A stretch of 64,000 bases of DNA from a virus, in the IMG/VR virus record IMGVR_UViG_3300009159_000038, positions 62,001-126,000 of that record. The stretch is one strand, 5' to 3'. This document shows, in pieces, positions 8,245 through 16,831 of the stretch. The notes beneath the pieces were generated by a model. It did not search any database, was not told the DNA's origin, and worked only from the letters and a program-made list of their open reading frames with translations. Within the stretch, counting starts at the first letter, position 1. Each line of letters starts with the position of its first letter. The translations under genes and the position numbers were made by a program.

Positions 8245-8419
8245 ATCTCATTTGAAGTGAGATACATATAATAATTATAACATCTAAAAAATGTTATAAC
8301 CAAGTAAGTAGAACAAGCTTAGATTAGGTGAAACTAATTTAATCCGGAGTAAGTAAGTGAATCTAAGATTTAAGTAAGTTCATATTAAATAAACAACGTA
8401 AATAAAAAAGTAAGTAAAC
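8245..8419 (+). promoter_or_regulatory. Structured leader of the ssDNA-binding protein gene
   Basis: This 190-nt gap holds a hairpin (ATCTCA 8245-8250 with TGAGAT 8258-8263), a perfect 9-bp hairpin (8275-8283 with 8291-8299), and a long-range stem CTTAGATT (8318-8325) with AATCTAAG (8360-8367). The octamer AAGTAAGT occurs four times (8302, 8351, 8372, 8408), the last just before the ATG. T4 gp32 represses its own translation by binding a pseudoknot and unstructured repeats in its leader. This arrangement suggests an equivalent operator. Confidence 0.6.
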
Positions 8420-9343
8420 ATGGAAAACAAATTCGACATCTTTAATCTGTCTTTGGAAGATTTCAAAACAGAAGAAAAACCAAAATCTGGTCAGGATCTT
8501 TACAAAACAGATCCTAAATTATCTAAGGACTCTATCTACAGAGCAATCGTTCGTTTCATACCGAACGTTAAAAACCCAAAGAAATCTTTCGTTAAAAAAT
8601 TCTCATACTGGTTGGAAGACGCAGGTGGAAATGGATTTTACGTAGATTGTCCTTCATCAATTGGTGACAAATCAATTATTCAAGACACTTTCTGGAAGCT
8701 ATACAAATCGGAATCCGCTTTCGATAAAAAACAAGCTGAAAAGATTAAACGTAAAGAGTACTACTACTCTCTTGTTTATATCATGAAAGATCCACAACGT
8801 CCTGAATACGAAAACACCGTACAAATCCTTCGTTACCCTCGTGCCGTTAAGAAATTAATCGATTCGCAAATTCAACCAGATGTTACTGATTTGGAAATGG
8901 GAACCGAACCAACTAACGTTTTCGACTTCTTCGAAGGAAAAGACTTCTCATTAAAAGTTACAATGAAAGGTGGTTATTGGAATTATGACGAATGTAAATT
9001 CGCTCAAGCTAAAACTCCTATCACGGTAAATGCAGTTAAAATGGATAACAATTCAGAATCACGTAAAATGATTATGGACCTTTACGAAGGTGCTGCTGAT
9101 ATTGAAATCTATGACTTCAAACAATGGGATGAAGAATTAAGAAATAAGGTTAACAACGTATTGAGTGAAATTACAGGAAATCCCGGTGCTGCTTATAATG
9201 CAGTCACTTCTCCTGCTAAAACTGCTTCAGCTCCTCAACGAACTGAATCTGCTCCTAAAAAAGAAGAATCAATTCCTACTCCATCTAATCCAGGTACCGA
9301 TGAAAACATCGAGGATTGGTTGAAAGAATTTGATATCAAGTAA
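8420..9343 (+). CDS. 32: Single-stranded DNA-binding protein (T4 gp32-like)
   Basis: 307 residues, as in T4 (301). It coats ssDNA at the fork and organises the replisome. Recognisable blocks: a basic N-terminus, the OB-fold core with VDCPSSIGDK, a KRKEYYYSLVYIMKDPQ segment like T4 KRKTSYWANILVVKDP, NYDECKF like T4 NYDESKF, and an acidic C-terminal tail ending EDWLKEFDIK that would contact partner proteins. The T4 zinc ligands of the DSCPVC region are not present. It has its own structured leader and a strong terminator downstream. Confidence 0.93.
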   Translation: MENKFDIFNLSLEDFKTEEKPKSGQDLYKTDPKLSKDSIYRAIVRFIPNVKNPKKSFVKKFSYWLEDAGGNGFYVDCPSSIGDKSIIQDTFWKLYKSESAFDKKQAEKIKRKEYYYSLVYIMKDPQRPEYENTVQILRYPRAVKKLIDSQIQPDVTDLEMGTEPTNVFDFFEGKDFSLKVTMKGGYWNYDECKFAQAKTPITVNAVKMDNNSESRKMIMDLYEGAADIEIYDFKQWDEELRNKVNNVLSEITGNPGAAYNAVTSPAKTASAPQRTESAPKKEESIPTPSNPGTDENIEDWLKEFDIK

Positions 9344-9368
9344 TCAAATCTTATTAACACAAATTCAT

Positions 9369-9396
9369 AAAGGGGTTCTATATGGACCCCTTTTTT
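9369..9396 (+). terminator. Rho-independent terminator after gene 32
   Basis: AAGGGGTTC pairs with GGACCCCTT over 9 bp around a TATAT loop, followed by a run of T. An in-frame ATG at 9382 lies inside it, which argues for the later primase start at 9409. Confidence 0.9.
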
Positions 9397-9408
9397 CTTA
9401 TAATAAAT

Positions 9409-10479
9409 ATGGAATTAAAAGAATCTTCGAGGAATCATATTACATCGTTGATAGATTCAATTCTCCATGAACAATTTTCAGGAGAAAAGGCACAACCAAA
9501 AATATATCGAGATCGTATAAATTTTGCATGCCCTTATTGTGGCGATTCACATGGTGCTCACAAGAAACGTGGAAATATTTATTGGAAAAATTTAAAATTT
9601 CATTGCTACAATGGTGGATGTCCTAAACCACATACTACGGTAGTTGATTTTTTAAAAGATCATGGAAAATCTTTCAATAAGAAAGATGAACTTATTTATG
9701 TACTAGATTTTATTCAAGCAAATACGATTGTAGTACCAACTAAAGATTATCTTCAAGTAGGTATATTTGGCGAACTTCGAAAAGGTGCAATACCTTTAAT
9801 TGAAGTAAAAACCAAGCTAAATCTAATTGATCCAAATAAGAATTTAAGAATTGAAGCATATTTAAAAGCTCGATTCATGCATTACAAAATGGAATTCTTT
9901 GCATACGATCCTAAACGAGATCAACTCTACATATTCAATCTAACACCAGATAAACAAAGTGTATTAGGTTGGCAAATTCGTAATTTCGGTAAAAGAACCG
10001 ATGAAGCAAAATATGTAAGTTATAATATGGAAAAAATGCATCTCATCGTTCGAGAAAAACTTCTAGAAGGAAGTGGTGAAACGGTAATGCGTTTAAATAC
10101 TTTATCACTTTTCTTCAATATAATGTTAACCGACTTTACTCAAATGGTAACTGTATTTGAAGGTCCAATGGATGCATTTCTTTGTAAAAATGCAATAGCA
10201 CTTTCAGGAATCGATAAACCATTTGATATGTTTAATGAAATGCCTAATATGCGTTATCTATTTGATAATGATTATATTGGCAGAAAGAAAATGGAAGATA
10301 TCTTAAAGAAAAAACGATCAGTATTTATGTGGAATAAAATCATAAGAGATTATAAGATACGTGAAAAGGTGAAAGATCTACAAGATCTATTCGCTTATTG
10401 TTGGAAAACTAAGAATGAAGCAATTAAAAATTATGGTGAATACTTTACATCAAATCCCCTCGATATCAGATCTGTATAG
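9409..10479 (+). CDS. 61: DNA primase (T4 gp61-like)
   Basis: 356 residues. It synthesises RNA primers with the gp41 helicase. A zinc-binding domain is visible at about 41-75 (CPYC ... CYNGGC: C41, C44, C66, C71), then a TOPRIM core with VFEGPMDAF (catalytic Glu) and LFDNDYIG (the DxD). I start at 9409 (MELKESS) because the upstream ATG at 9382 lies within the terminator stem. The following gene begins 2 nt after the stop. Confidence 0.9.
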   Translation: MELKESSRNHITSLIDSILHEQFSGEKAQPKIYRDRINFACPYCGDSHGAHKKRGNIYWKNLKFHCYNGGCPKPHTTVVDFLKDHGKSFNKKDELIYVLDFIQANTIVVPTKDYLQVGIFGELRKGAIPLIEVKTKLNLIDPNKNLRIEAYLKARFMHYKMEFFAYDPKRDQLYIFNLTPDKQSVLGWQIRNFGKRTDEAKYVSYNMEKMHLIVREKLLEGSGETVMRLNTLSLFFNIMLTDFTQMVTVFEGPMDAFLCKNAIALSGIDKPFDMFNEMPNMRYLFDNDYIGRKKMEDILKKKRSVFMWNKIIRDYKIREKVKDLQDLFAYCWKTKNEAIKNYGEYFTSNPLDIRSV

Positions 10480-10480
10480 A

Positions 10481-10693
10481 ATGGAAAACGAAGCTAAAAA
10501 ACTCGAAGAATTTGAGGAACAAAATCTCAAAGCGCCAATAGATTTTATCGCATCCGAGAAATTAGTAGCCGAAGATCTACATAAACAATTTGAGATTCCC
10601 AGCATAAAATATAAAGAAAGACCCAAAAATAAGGGTAAGGCCATTGTGGTAAAACCTAATCGAAAACAAAAGGCTACTAATAATTTATTTTAA
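10481..10693 (+). CDS. Small charged protein between primase and uvsY
   Basis: 70 residues, rich in Lys and Glu, with a predicted helical N-terminus and a basic C-terminus (RPKNKGKAIVVKPNRKQKA). It starts directly after the primase stop and overlaps uvsY by one base (TAATG). I know no family. The context suggests an accessory factor of replication or recombination. Confidence 0.55.
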   Translation: MENEAKKLEEFEEQNLKAPIDFIASEKLVAEDLHKQFEIPSIKYKERPKNKGKAIVVKPNRKQKATNNLF

Positions 10694-11139
10694 TGACACC
10701 AGAAGAACAAAAAGTCGAAACCTTAGATACCGCATTAACATCTGAAAGAGATGATTTTTCAGTAAAGATTCTTGAGCTAATCAAGAGTATTAACGATGTA
10801 TCTAAAATTGCAGAGGCTCAAGTTCTTATGTTATCTTATCGTCACATGATGGTTGATAAGATAACTAAATATCGAGTAGCACTTTACAAAAAGAAAACAT
10901 CGGATTCAAATTATCGAAAACTTCGATATGAATATTATAAAACTCAACATGATGTTAGATTAGATCATCGAGAAATTAACCAATACATTGATTCGGATAT
11001 GGCACTTAGAATCCGTCAAACTGAATTACTAGAATCTCAAGTAAACTTCTTTCAACAATGTGTTGAAACTCTCGATAAAATGGGATTCTCAATAAAGAAT
11101 CGAATACAAATCGAGGAAATTAATCAACGAGCATACTAA
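10693..11139 (+). CDS. uvsY: Recombination mediator UvsY
   Basis: 148 residues (T4 UvsY 137). UvsY helps load UvsX recombinase onto gp32-coated ssDNA. The alignment by eye to T4 is good: an LSYRHMMVDKITKYRVALYKKK block for LYSKWLNKHSSIKKEML, a leading D-x-D-x-A-LRIRQTELLESQVNFFQ helix, and GFSIKNRIQ for T4 GFAIKHIQ at the C-terminus. Its position directly before uvsW is the same as in T4. Overlaps uvsW by one base. Confidence 0.85.
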   Translation: MTPEEQKVETLDTALTSERDDFSVKILELIKSINDVSKIAEAQVLMLSYRHMMVDKITKYRVALYKKKTSDSNYRKLRYEYYKTQHDVRLDHREINQYIDSDMALRIRQTELLESQVNFFQQCVETLDKMGFSIKNRIQIEEINQRAY

Positions 11140-12662
11140 TGGAATGGAACTTAACACATAACGATAAAATACTTACTTTAGTTTCTGCAACGGAAATGGA
11201 GATAGAACAACTCAATTTGACATTTGAACGTGAAGTAGCAAATGCCAAATGGGATCCAAGAGTAAAGAAAGGTTGGTGGAATGGGAAAATTTCTTATTTC
11301 AAATCAAACCGATATCTTCCTGCTGGATTATGGGATGAACTAGTAGGATTAGGAAGACAATATAATTTTGAACTTAAAATCAATGGTATTGAACGTAAAT
11401 TCGATCGAGATATTACGATGGAAGATTTACAAGCTTGGGTTGATGATCGTTGGAAAGATGCTAAGATGAAACCTCGAGATTATCAAGTTGAAGCCGTATT
11501 CAATATTGTTAAATATCAAAATTGTTTAGCTGAACTTGCTACATCTGCTGGTAAGACCTTAATTACTTACATGGCAATCGCCTATTTGCTAGAAACTCAA
11601 AGATCTCACAAGATTTTAATGATCGTTCCTACCGTTGACCTTGTTGTACAAGGAACAGAAGATTTTTATGAATATAACGAAGAGTCTTGTAGATTAAAGC
11701 TAGACATTCAACAAATATTTGCTGGATCTATTATTCGAGAAAAATCTAACGTAGTTATCGGTACATATCAATCTCTGGTTAAAAAAGAAAAATCATATTT
11801 CGACGAATTCGATGCTGTTATTGTAGATGAAACTCATAAAGCTAAATCTGCATCAATTAAAACTATTCTTGAAAAATGTGAAAACGCAACAAGGAAATTT
11901 GGTTTATCTGGAACTATTCCAAAACCAGGAACTCTTGATAGATTAACTCTTATGGCATATACCGGACCGGTTATATCTAATGTTCGTGCTGATTTTTTAA
12001 TTGAACAAGGACATATCACTCCATGTGAAGTATATGTAGTTGAAATGGATTATGCCACTAAAGAAGTTAAAGAAGGATTCAAAACTTTATTTCAAAGATC
12101 AGAAGATGATCGTAAGAAGCTACTTCATATGGAACAAAATTATGCAATCCAATCCGAAGAACGATTAGATTTTATTACCGATCTAATTCTAAAGAACAAG
12201 AAAAATGCATTAGTTCTTTTTTATCGAATCGAATATGGCCAAAAAATATTCAATAAGCTAAGAGATAAAACCGATCGAAGAGTACTTTACATAGATGGTG
12301 GAATTGACAAAGATGTCAGAGAAACTCATCGTGAAGCCCTCGAAGAAGGTGAAGAGAAAATAATGATTGCATCATATGGAACTTTCTCAACCGGTATCAA
12401 CGTAAAGAATATTCATACGGTATATCTAACTGAATCATTCAAATCAGAAGTAATTATTCGTCAATCTATTGGTAGAGGATTAAGATTACATGAAGATAAG
12501 AAAAAACTTCTCATAGTTGACTTCGTGGATGATTTTAGATCAGGAAAATTTCAAAACTACTTATATAAGCACTCTATAGCTCGTCAAGCTATCTACGACG
12601 ATCAAAACTTTCCATACACCATAAAAACCGTAGATCTTCAGAGAATATATAATAAAAAATAG
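11139..12662 (+). CDS. uvsW: Superfamily 2 helicase UvsW
   Basis: 507 residues (T4 503). UvsW unwinds R-loops, D-loops and Holliday junctions, and shifts T4 replication from origin to recombination mode. It has an N-terminal DNA-binding domain (1-90), KPRDYQVEA (Q motif), Walker A ATSAGKTL, VDETHKAK (DEAH-type box), SGTIPKP (motif III) and QSIGRGLRL (motif VI). Confidence 0.95.
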   Translation: MEWNLTHNDKILTLVSATEMEIEQLNLTFEREVANAKWDPRVKKGWWNGKISYFKSNRYLPAGLWDELVGLGRQYNFELKINGIERKFDRDITMEDLQAWVDDRWKDAKMKPRDYQVEAVFNIVKYQNCLAELATSAGKTLITYMAIAYLLETQRSHKILMIVPTVDLVVQGTEDFYEYNEESCRLKLDIQQIFAGSIIREKSNVVIGTYQSLVKKEKSYFDEFDAVIVDETHKAKSASIKTILEKCENATRKFGLSGTIPKPGTLDRLTLMAYTGPVISNVRADFLIEQGHITPCEVYVVEMDYATKEVKEGFKTLFQRSEDDRKKLLHMEQNYAIQSEERLDFITDLILKNKKNALVLFYRIEYGQKIFNKLRDKTDRRVLYIDGGIDKDVRETHREALEEGEEKIMIASYGTFSTGINVKNIHTVYLTESFKSEVIIRQSIGRGLRLHEDKKKLLIVDFVDDFRSGKFQNYLYKHSIARQAIYDDQNFPYTIKTVDLQRIYNKK

Positions 12663-12672
12663 TAGACTCAGA

Positions 12673-12879
12673 ATGGCGATACTAAAGTTCAAACAATTTC
12701 GTAATGTACGAAATGAGACTAAAGCGACTAAATTAAAAGAGAAAGCCTCAACTGCTTTCAAAGAAGCATATTATTCTAAATTAGAAGCTTTAGGTGCTAA
12801 AGATGCATCTGAATTAAATGATGCTCAGCTTACTCAATTCTTAGATGAATTAAAAACCTACCGAAACCAACAATCATAA
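12673..12879 (+). CDS. UvsW.1-like small protein
   Basis: 68 residues. It begins MAILKFKQF, similar to T4 UvsW.1 (MLEFKQFLYEA), and it occupies the same place directly after uvsW. The remainder is helical and charged. The beginning also resembles the capsid-targeting pattern, as it does in T4, though no clear NE cleavage site follows. It overlaps the next gene by one base. Function unknown. Confidence 0.55.
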   Translation: MAILKFKQFRNVRNETKATKLKEKASTAFKEAYYSKLEALGAKDASELNDAQLTQFLDELKTYRNQQS

Positions 12880-14105
12880 TGGCAGAACTACAATCATTAA
12901 AGTCGATATTTCAAAGAGAAGGCTTGGAATTCATCCAAAAACTTTTCAACAATTTTGTGGTTGTTTCTGAGAAAGTTGGTGGGACTAGATTTGCATTTGA
13001 AAAAACCGAAAATGGTTTATCTTTCTTTAAGAAGGAAGGTAAAATCACTAAGGTCGATAGATCTTTATCTAAATTATACGAACAACCTATTAGGTATATT
13101 GAAACTTTATCCAAAGATATTATAAAAGAACTTCCTGAAGGTTATCGTTATGGATTCCGATACTTCTTAAATACCAAACCGGAAGCTATTCAATATGATA
13201 ATATGCCTCTCAATGGTTTAATTCTAACCGATCTTCAAAGAACATCTGATGGAAAAATGATTGAAGATCCTAAAATTCTTCAAAAAATATCAGATCTTTT
13301 AACCGTTCAATCACCTCCAATTATTTGGTATGGTAAATTAGACGACGCTCAAAAAGAAGACCTTTTGACATTTATAAAGACGGCAGAATCCGAGCTAACT
13401 TTACTTTATAAAACCTCTTCATTTACAAAATATGTGGTTTCTATACTGAATCCAAAGTTAAAGAAAACTGCACTTAATAATGATTTGAACAAACCGATTG
13501 ATTCAATCATATTCAAATTCATATCTGATGAAAATCAAGAAACCGTCTCTGCTAAAGTAGTAGATCCCATTATTGCAAATGTAAACCGCGATAAAAAAGT
13601 TGATAGAGAACCAACGGATATGTATGGAATTATCCTATCTGATATCGTTGAATTTCTTAAAATTACCGGTCTTGGCCAATATAGTTTAAAAGAAACTGAA
13701 GAAGAGGAAAGATTCCTTGAGTTAATGTGCTTGGTATATAATAAATATATTAAGAAAAATGAATACAAATATGAAGGCGTAGAAATGGATCCTCTTTCAT
13801 TTAATTCGGTTCCTCAATTTGATCTTAATATCGGATTCATTACTAACGAAGAAACTCGCGAATTCCTAGAGAAATCTAAAATGAATAAAATCATATTCCG
13901 AATTCTTGTATCTTCTATAATTAAACCCAAGAAGAAACCTACCGGAACTCTTACCGATCTTCTCTTAAAAGAACTTAAATTGATTGCCGATAAGATTTCC
14001 ATCAAAGTTCAAGGCAAATCAGACACAAACAAAAATGAAGGTCTTGCAACATTTGAAGACTTCCTAAAAAGAAAACAGGAAGGTAAATATATAATAAAAG
14101 ACTAA
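12879..14105 (+). CDS. Possible ligase-fold nucleotidyltransferase
   Basis: 408 residues. The early segment SEKVGGTRFAFEK has the shape of the motif I lysine loop (K-x-[D]-G-x-R) of covalent nucleotidyltransferases, followed by GFRYFLNTKPEAIQYDNMPL, which resembles motif III of RNA-ligase-like proteins found in T4-type phages. A clear motif IV (EGxVxK) was not found, so catalysis is uncertain. The C-terminal 150 residues are helical and charged. It overlaps the UvsW.1-like gene and precedes capsid-targeted genes. Confidence 0.4.
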   Translation: MAELQSLKSIFQREGLEFIQKLFNNFVVVSEKVGGTRFAFEKTENGLSFFKKEGKITKVDRSLSKLYEQPIRYIETLSKDIIKELPEGYRYGFRYFLNTKPEAIQYDNMPLNGLILTDLQRTSDGKMIEDPKILQKISDLLTVQSPPIIWYGKLDDAQKEDLLTFIKTAESELTLLYKTSSFTKYVVSILNPKLKKTALNNDLNKPIDSIIFKFISDENQETVSAKVVDPIIANVNRDKKVDREPTDMYGIILSDIVEFLKITGLGQYSLKETEEEERFLELMCLVYNKYIKKNEYKYEGVEMDPLSFNSVPQFDLNIGFITNEETREFLEKSKMNKIIFRILVSSIIKPKKKPTGTLTDLLLKELKLIADKISIKVQGKSDTNKNEGLATFEDFLKRKQEGKYIIKD

Positions 14106-14113
14106 AACACCAA

Positions 14114-14374
14114 ATGAAAGCTATTCCAAAATTTAATGAGTTTAAAACTGTAGGTATGAATGAAGCCCATGATAATGTTGAGCATTACATGTTCTTTAAG
14201 AATATCGAAACTATTAAAATGATGATCGATGATCTTATGCAAATGAATCCTACTGAAGTAGATATGCTTTTGAATAATGGACACGATTGGGCAGCTGATC
14301 ATATTGCATCTTCAAAAGATGATATTCAAGAAGTTACTGACTTCCTTAAAGGAGAAATAAAACAACAATCATAA
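14114..14374 (+). CDS. Small capsid-targeted protein
   Basis: 86 residues. It starts MKAIPKFNEFKTVGMNEA, a longer version of the capsid-targeting pattern ending in NEA. The remainder is acidic and helical, rich in Met (MMIDDLMQMNPTEVDML). No family recognised. Probably a minor internal head component. Confidence 0.6.
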   Translation: MKAIPKFNEFKTVGMNEAHDNVEHYMFFKNIETIKMMIDDLMQMNPTEVDMLLNNGHDWAADHIASSKDDIQEVTDFLKGEIKQQS

Positions 14375-14389
14375 AAAAAACATCTAAGT

Positions 14390-14746
14390 ATGTCACAAGA
14401 TCTAAACGAAGGAACTCATCAAATTAAACGCAAATATGCGGAACATGGAGCAATCAATGTATATGAAAGAGGTCCAATCAGAAACAAAATTATTGAATTC
14501 GTAAAAAACAAACATGTTACGGAATCTGAACTTAAAGATTATGTTAAGAAATTAGCAGAAGATCGTGGAGCTGATTTTGACTCTAACAAATGGTTCAAAA
14601 GAAATGAAAGATATTTTGAATCATATCAAAACCGAGGTCAACAAGTTTATACTCTTTCTAAATTTGGTCAACGAGTTTATGAGTATATTGTTAAAGCTCA
14701 AGCACAAAAACAAATCAACGAATCTGTTGGTTTATTCAAATTCTAA
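14390..14746 (+). CDS. Winged-helix-like protein
   Basis: 118 residues, basic. The middle (PIRNKIIEFVKNKHVTESELKDY then a Q-rich turn and VYTLSKFGQRVYEYI) looks like a winged helix: three helices with a beta wing. It ends INESVGLFKF, which includes a potential prohead protease site. It may bind DNA either as a regulator or as packaged material. No known family. Neighbours on both sides carry capsid-targeting sequences. Confidence 0.5.
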   Translation: MSQDLNEGTHQIKRKYAEHGAINVYERGPIRNKIIEFVKNKHVTESELKDYVKKLAEDRGADFDSNKWFKRNERYFESYQNRGQQVYTLSKFGQRVYEYIVKAQAQKQINESVGLFKF

Positions 14747-14764
14747 ATAAAAATTAACATAAAT

Positions 14765-15790
14765 ATGAAATTACTTAACTTTAATGAGTTCATTACTCAT
14801 CTAAATGAATCACAAGAACTTCTATTAGAAGCTTTCAATTCGAGCATTCTACAAAGCATCGTGACTAAACAACGTCAAGGAGGAATTGATAAGAAATTCT
14901 TTGATATGCTTTCTAAAAACTATGGTATTGCTCCTTCTGAAGTAACTAACCTAGATATTAATATCGTTCAACCTGCAGATGCTGCTAAATATGCGGCTGC
15001 AAATCCAAATCAAATCTTAATTTATTATTCAACAACTGAAAAGGAAAATCCTTATGTTTCCAAAGATGGTAAATATTACTACGGAACAATTAAAGCAGAT
15101 GTTCCTTTAGCTATCGTTAAAGGTAAATTATTCATGGGGTTATCTTATGATCGTTGGGCTTCCAAAGGTGGAAAAGCCGTATATAAATTAGTTCCTGGAA
15201 CCGATGCTGGTTCTTCATTAGGACTTGATAACAAACAAGGTAGTGGATATGGTTCTAGTGGAATCAATACCCTTAAGAAAATGGCAGATATTTCTGATAT
15301 CGTTTATGCCATCAATCCGGATACAGTTCCTTCATCTAAACAAACTAGAGATGATCGAAAAGAATCTAAATCTGGTGCTGCTGCTTTTATCGATGATAAA
15401 CAATTTAAAGCGGACAATCAAGCTAGATATGAAGCTATTTTAAAAGATCGTGCTTCTAATGAAGATATTGATGCAATAGTTTCTGCCGCAATCGAAGAGC
15501 TTACTGCACAAATTAAAGCGGCCGTAGCTAAAAAGACCATGACCAAATATGGAGATATTCTTGTTGGAACTTCACCTAAAGGAAGAGAAGTTAAAATGAG
15601 TGATGCTGGTAATCATATGAGTAACATTCTTAGAGATTATGGTTATTATGCTCAAGGTAAAAATGATCAAGCTAAATCTGAAGAACGTTGGGGTGAAATG
15701 GACAAATACCAACGTGATAGATCTGCTCAATATGCTAAATCTATTAAAGACGCTTATAACAAGATTAGTACTTTTAATTACGCTTGGTAA
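14765..15790 (+). CDS. Large capsid-targeted protein of unknown function
   Basis: 341 residues. MKLLNFNEFITHLNES is a capsid-targeting sequence with a possible second site at LLEA. A Tyr/Gly-rich middle (YYSTTEKENPYVSKDGKYYYG, GLSYDRWASKGG) is followed by a long helical, Lys-rich C-terminal half with a YGDILVGTSPKGREV turn. I do not recognise a catalytic motif. Its size suggests an abundant internal head protein or a delivered effector. Followed after 1 nt by the next gene. Confidence 0.6.
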   Translation: MKLLNFNEFITHLNESQELLLEAFNSSILQSIVTKQRQGGIDKKFFDMLSKNYGIAPSEVTNLDINIVQPADAAKYAAANPNQILIYYSTTEKENPYVSKDGKYYYGTIKADVPLAIVKGKLFMGLSYDRWASKGGKAVYKLVPGTDAGSSLGLDNKQGSGYGSSGINTLKKMADISDIVYAINPDTVPSSKQTRDDRKESKSGAAAFIDDKQFKADNQARYEAILKDRASNEDIDAIVSAAIEELTAQIKAAVAKKTMTKYGDILVGTSPKGREVKMSDAGNHMSNILRDYGYYAQGKNDQAKSEERWGEMDKYQRDRSAQYAKSIKDAYNKISTFNYAW

Positions 15791-15791
15791 T

Positions 15792-16298
15792 ATGCCATCA
15801 ACTTCAATTGCACAACAAAGACTTATGGGTCAGGCTTACGCTCTCAAAACTGGAGAGCTTAAGTCTTCTGACTTAGATCCTAAATATCGAAAACAAATAG
15901 AAGATCTAGCCGCATCAATGACAGAAAAAGACCTAAAAGACTTTGCTGAAACATCACATAAAGGCCTACCACAAAAAATAAAAGAAAACTATAAAATGAA
16001 TAAACACATACCTACGTTCGAATCTTTCATTAATGAAAACATTGATGTTAAATATTGGGCAGGATATAATGATGATGCTGGAGTTCAAGGACAAAGCAAA
16101 CATTATTCAGATAAATCAACAGATTTTGAGGATACCTTTGAAGATGCTGTTACTGAATGGAACCAAGAAGCTGATGGTGAAAATATGATAAAAGGTGCTC
16201 AAATTCAAAAGATCAAGAAATTAGCACAAGAATTCTTCAAGAAAGCCGGTTGGATATCTGTTAATGTTGTCCAAGCAATGATTACTCAAGAATCTTAA
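15792..16298 (+). CDS. DUF3008-like domain fused to a capsid-targeted protein
   Basis: 169 residues in two parts. Residues 1-68 match the small DUF3008-type family by eye: MPSTSIAQQRLMGQAYALKTG, and later SMTEKDLKDFAETSHKGLP. At residue 69 a second Met begins MNKHIPTFESFINEN, a perfect capsid-targeting N-terminus, followed by 85 residues of acidic helical protein. An internal start at 15996 would therefore make a separate packaged protein from the same frame. Either a gene fusion or two in-frame products is possible. I start at 15792 because it follows the upstream stop directly. Confidence 0.6.
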   Translation: MPSTSIAQQRLMGQAYALKTGELKSSDLDPKYRKQIEDLAASMTEKDLKDFAETSHKGLPQKIKENYKMNKHIPTFESFINENIDVKYWAGYNDDAGVQGQSKHYSDKSTDFEDTFEDAVTEWNQEADGENMIKGAQIQKIKKLAQEFFKKAGWISVNVVQAMITQES

Positions 16299-16300
16299 TA

Positions 16301-16537
16301 ATGAAACCTATAAAAGAAAATACTTCTGCTGCAACACCTGCTTCTGTAAATGGAATGGGTGCTCCGGCATTGCCAGGTAATCCTGGAACTCAAGCTGGAT
16401 TCGTCTCACAAAAGACAGGATCCGGTGATATACCTTATTCGTTGGTTAAAGGCCAACCGAAGAAAAAGAAGAAATCCTCCTTCAAGAAATTTAAAGACTT
16501 CATTAAAGGAAGCGAGGAAGTTAGAACTGCCTTTTAA
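16301..16537 (+). CDS. Small basic protein copying the capsid protein N-terminal arm
   Basis: 78 residues. Residues 16-43 (starting VNGMGAPALPGNPGTQ and ending GSGD) match residues 53-80 of the major capsid protein at 18 of 28 positions. After this the protein has a KKKKK run and a basic helix (FKKFKDFIKG). That part of the capsid protein lies just after its likely maturation cut. I infer a head-associated protein that docks where the capsid arm docks, perhaps a decoration, core or assembly-control protein. Confidence 0.65.
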   Translation: MKPIKENTSAATPASVNGMGAPALPGNPGTQAGFVSQKTGSGDIPYSLVKGQPKKKKKSSFKKFKDFIKGSEEVRTAF

Positions 16538-16572
16538 GTTAGCGGTCCTTAATAAAACAGAGAAAATGGACA

Positions 16573-16794
16573 GTGATAATTGTAAAACGAACATTCAACA
16601 AATTGTCTTGGAGGACGATTTGCCTGATCCTAGCAACATTCTTCAACCCTCTTGGATTCGACGCCTTATTCGCTTTGGTGACGAAACTGACTGGATCTTA
16701 TCTAATAACCGATATTATCTTCTATTCCATTTCGGCATTCTTTTTTGGTTTATATTTTTTAACCGATCCAAATAAAAAGTTTTCTACAAAGTAA
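16573..16794 (+). CDS. Small two-helix membrane protein (GTG start)
   Basis: 73 residues with two predicted membrane segments (WRTICLILATFFNPLGFDAL and a TDIIFYSISAFFFGLYFL stretch) and a short polar C-terminus. It looks protein-like in this frame, whereas the overlapping +2 frame from an ATG at 16566 does not; the only plausible in-frame start is GTG at 16573. Possible roles include a holin or a superinfection-exclusion factor, but neither is supported. It follows the capsid-arm mimic and precedes dut. Confidence 0.5.
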   Translation: MIIVKRTFNKLSWRTICLILATFFNPLGFDALFALVTKLTGSYLITDIIFYSISAFFFGLYFLTDPNKKFSTK

Positions 16795-16831
16795 AATCCC
16801 AACATATAATTTCATATAATTATAAAATCAT

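Noticed and set aside
9382-9411. Upstream ATG at 9382 as primase start
   Set aside because: It lies within the terminator hairpin of gene 32; the in-frame ATG at 9409 is a better start.
16350-16775. 141-codon open frame overlapping the capsid-arm mimic and the small membrane protein
   Set aside because: It overlaps the better-supported genes at 16301 and 16573 in another frame. Composition is Lys/Arg-rich and not protein-like at its start, and the membrane protein frame is more convincing.
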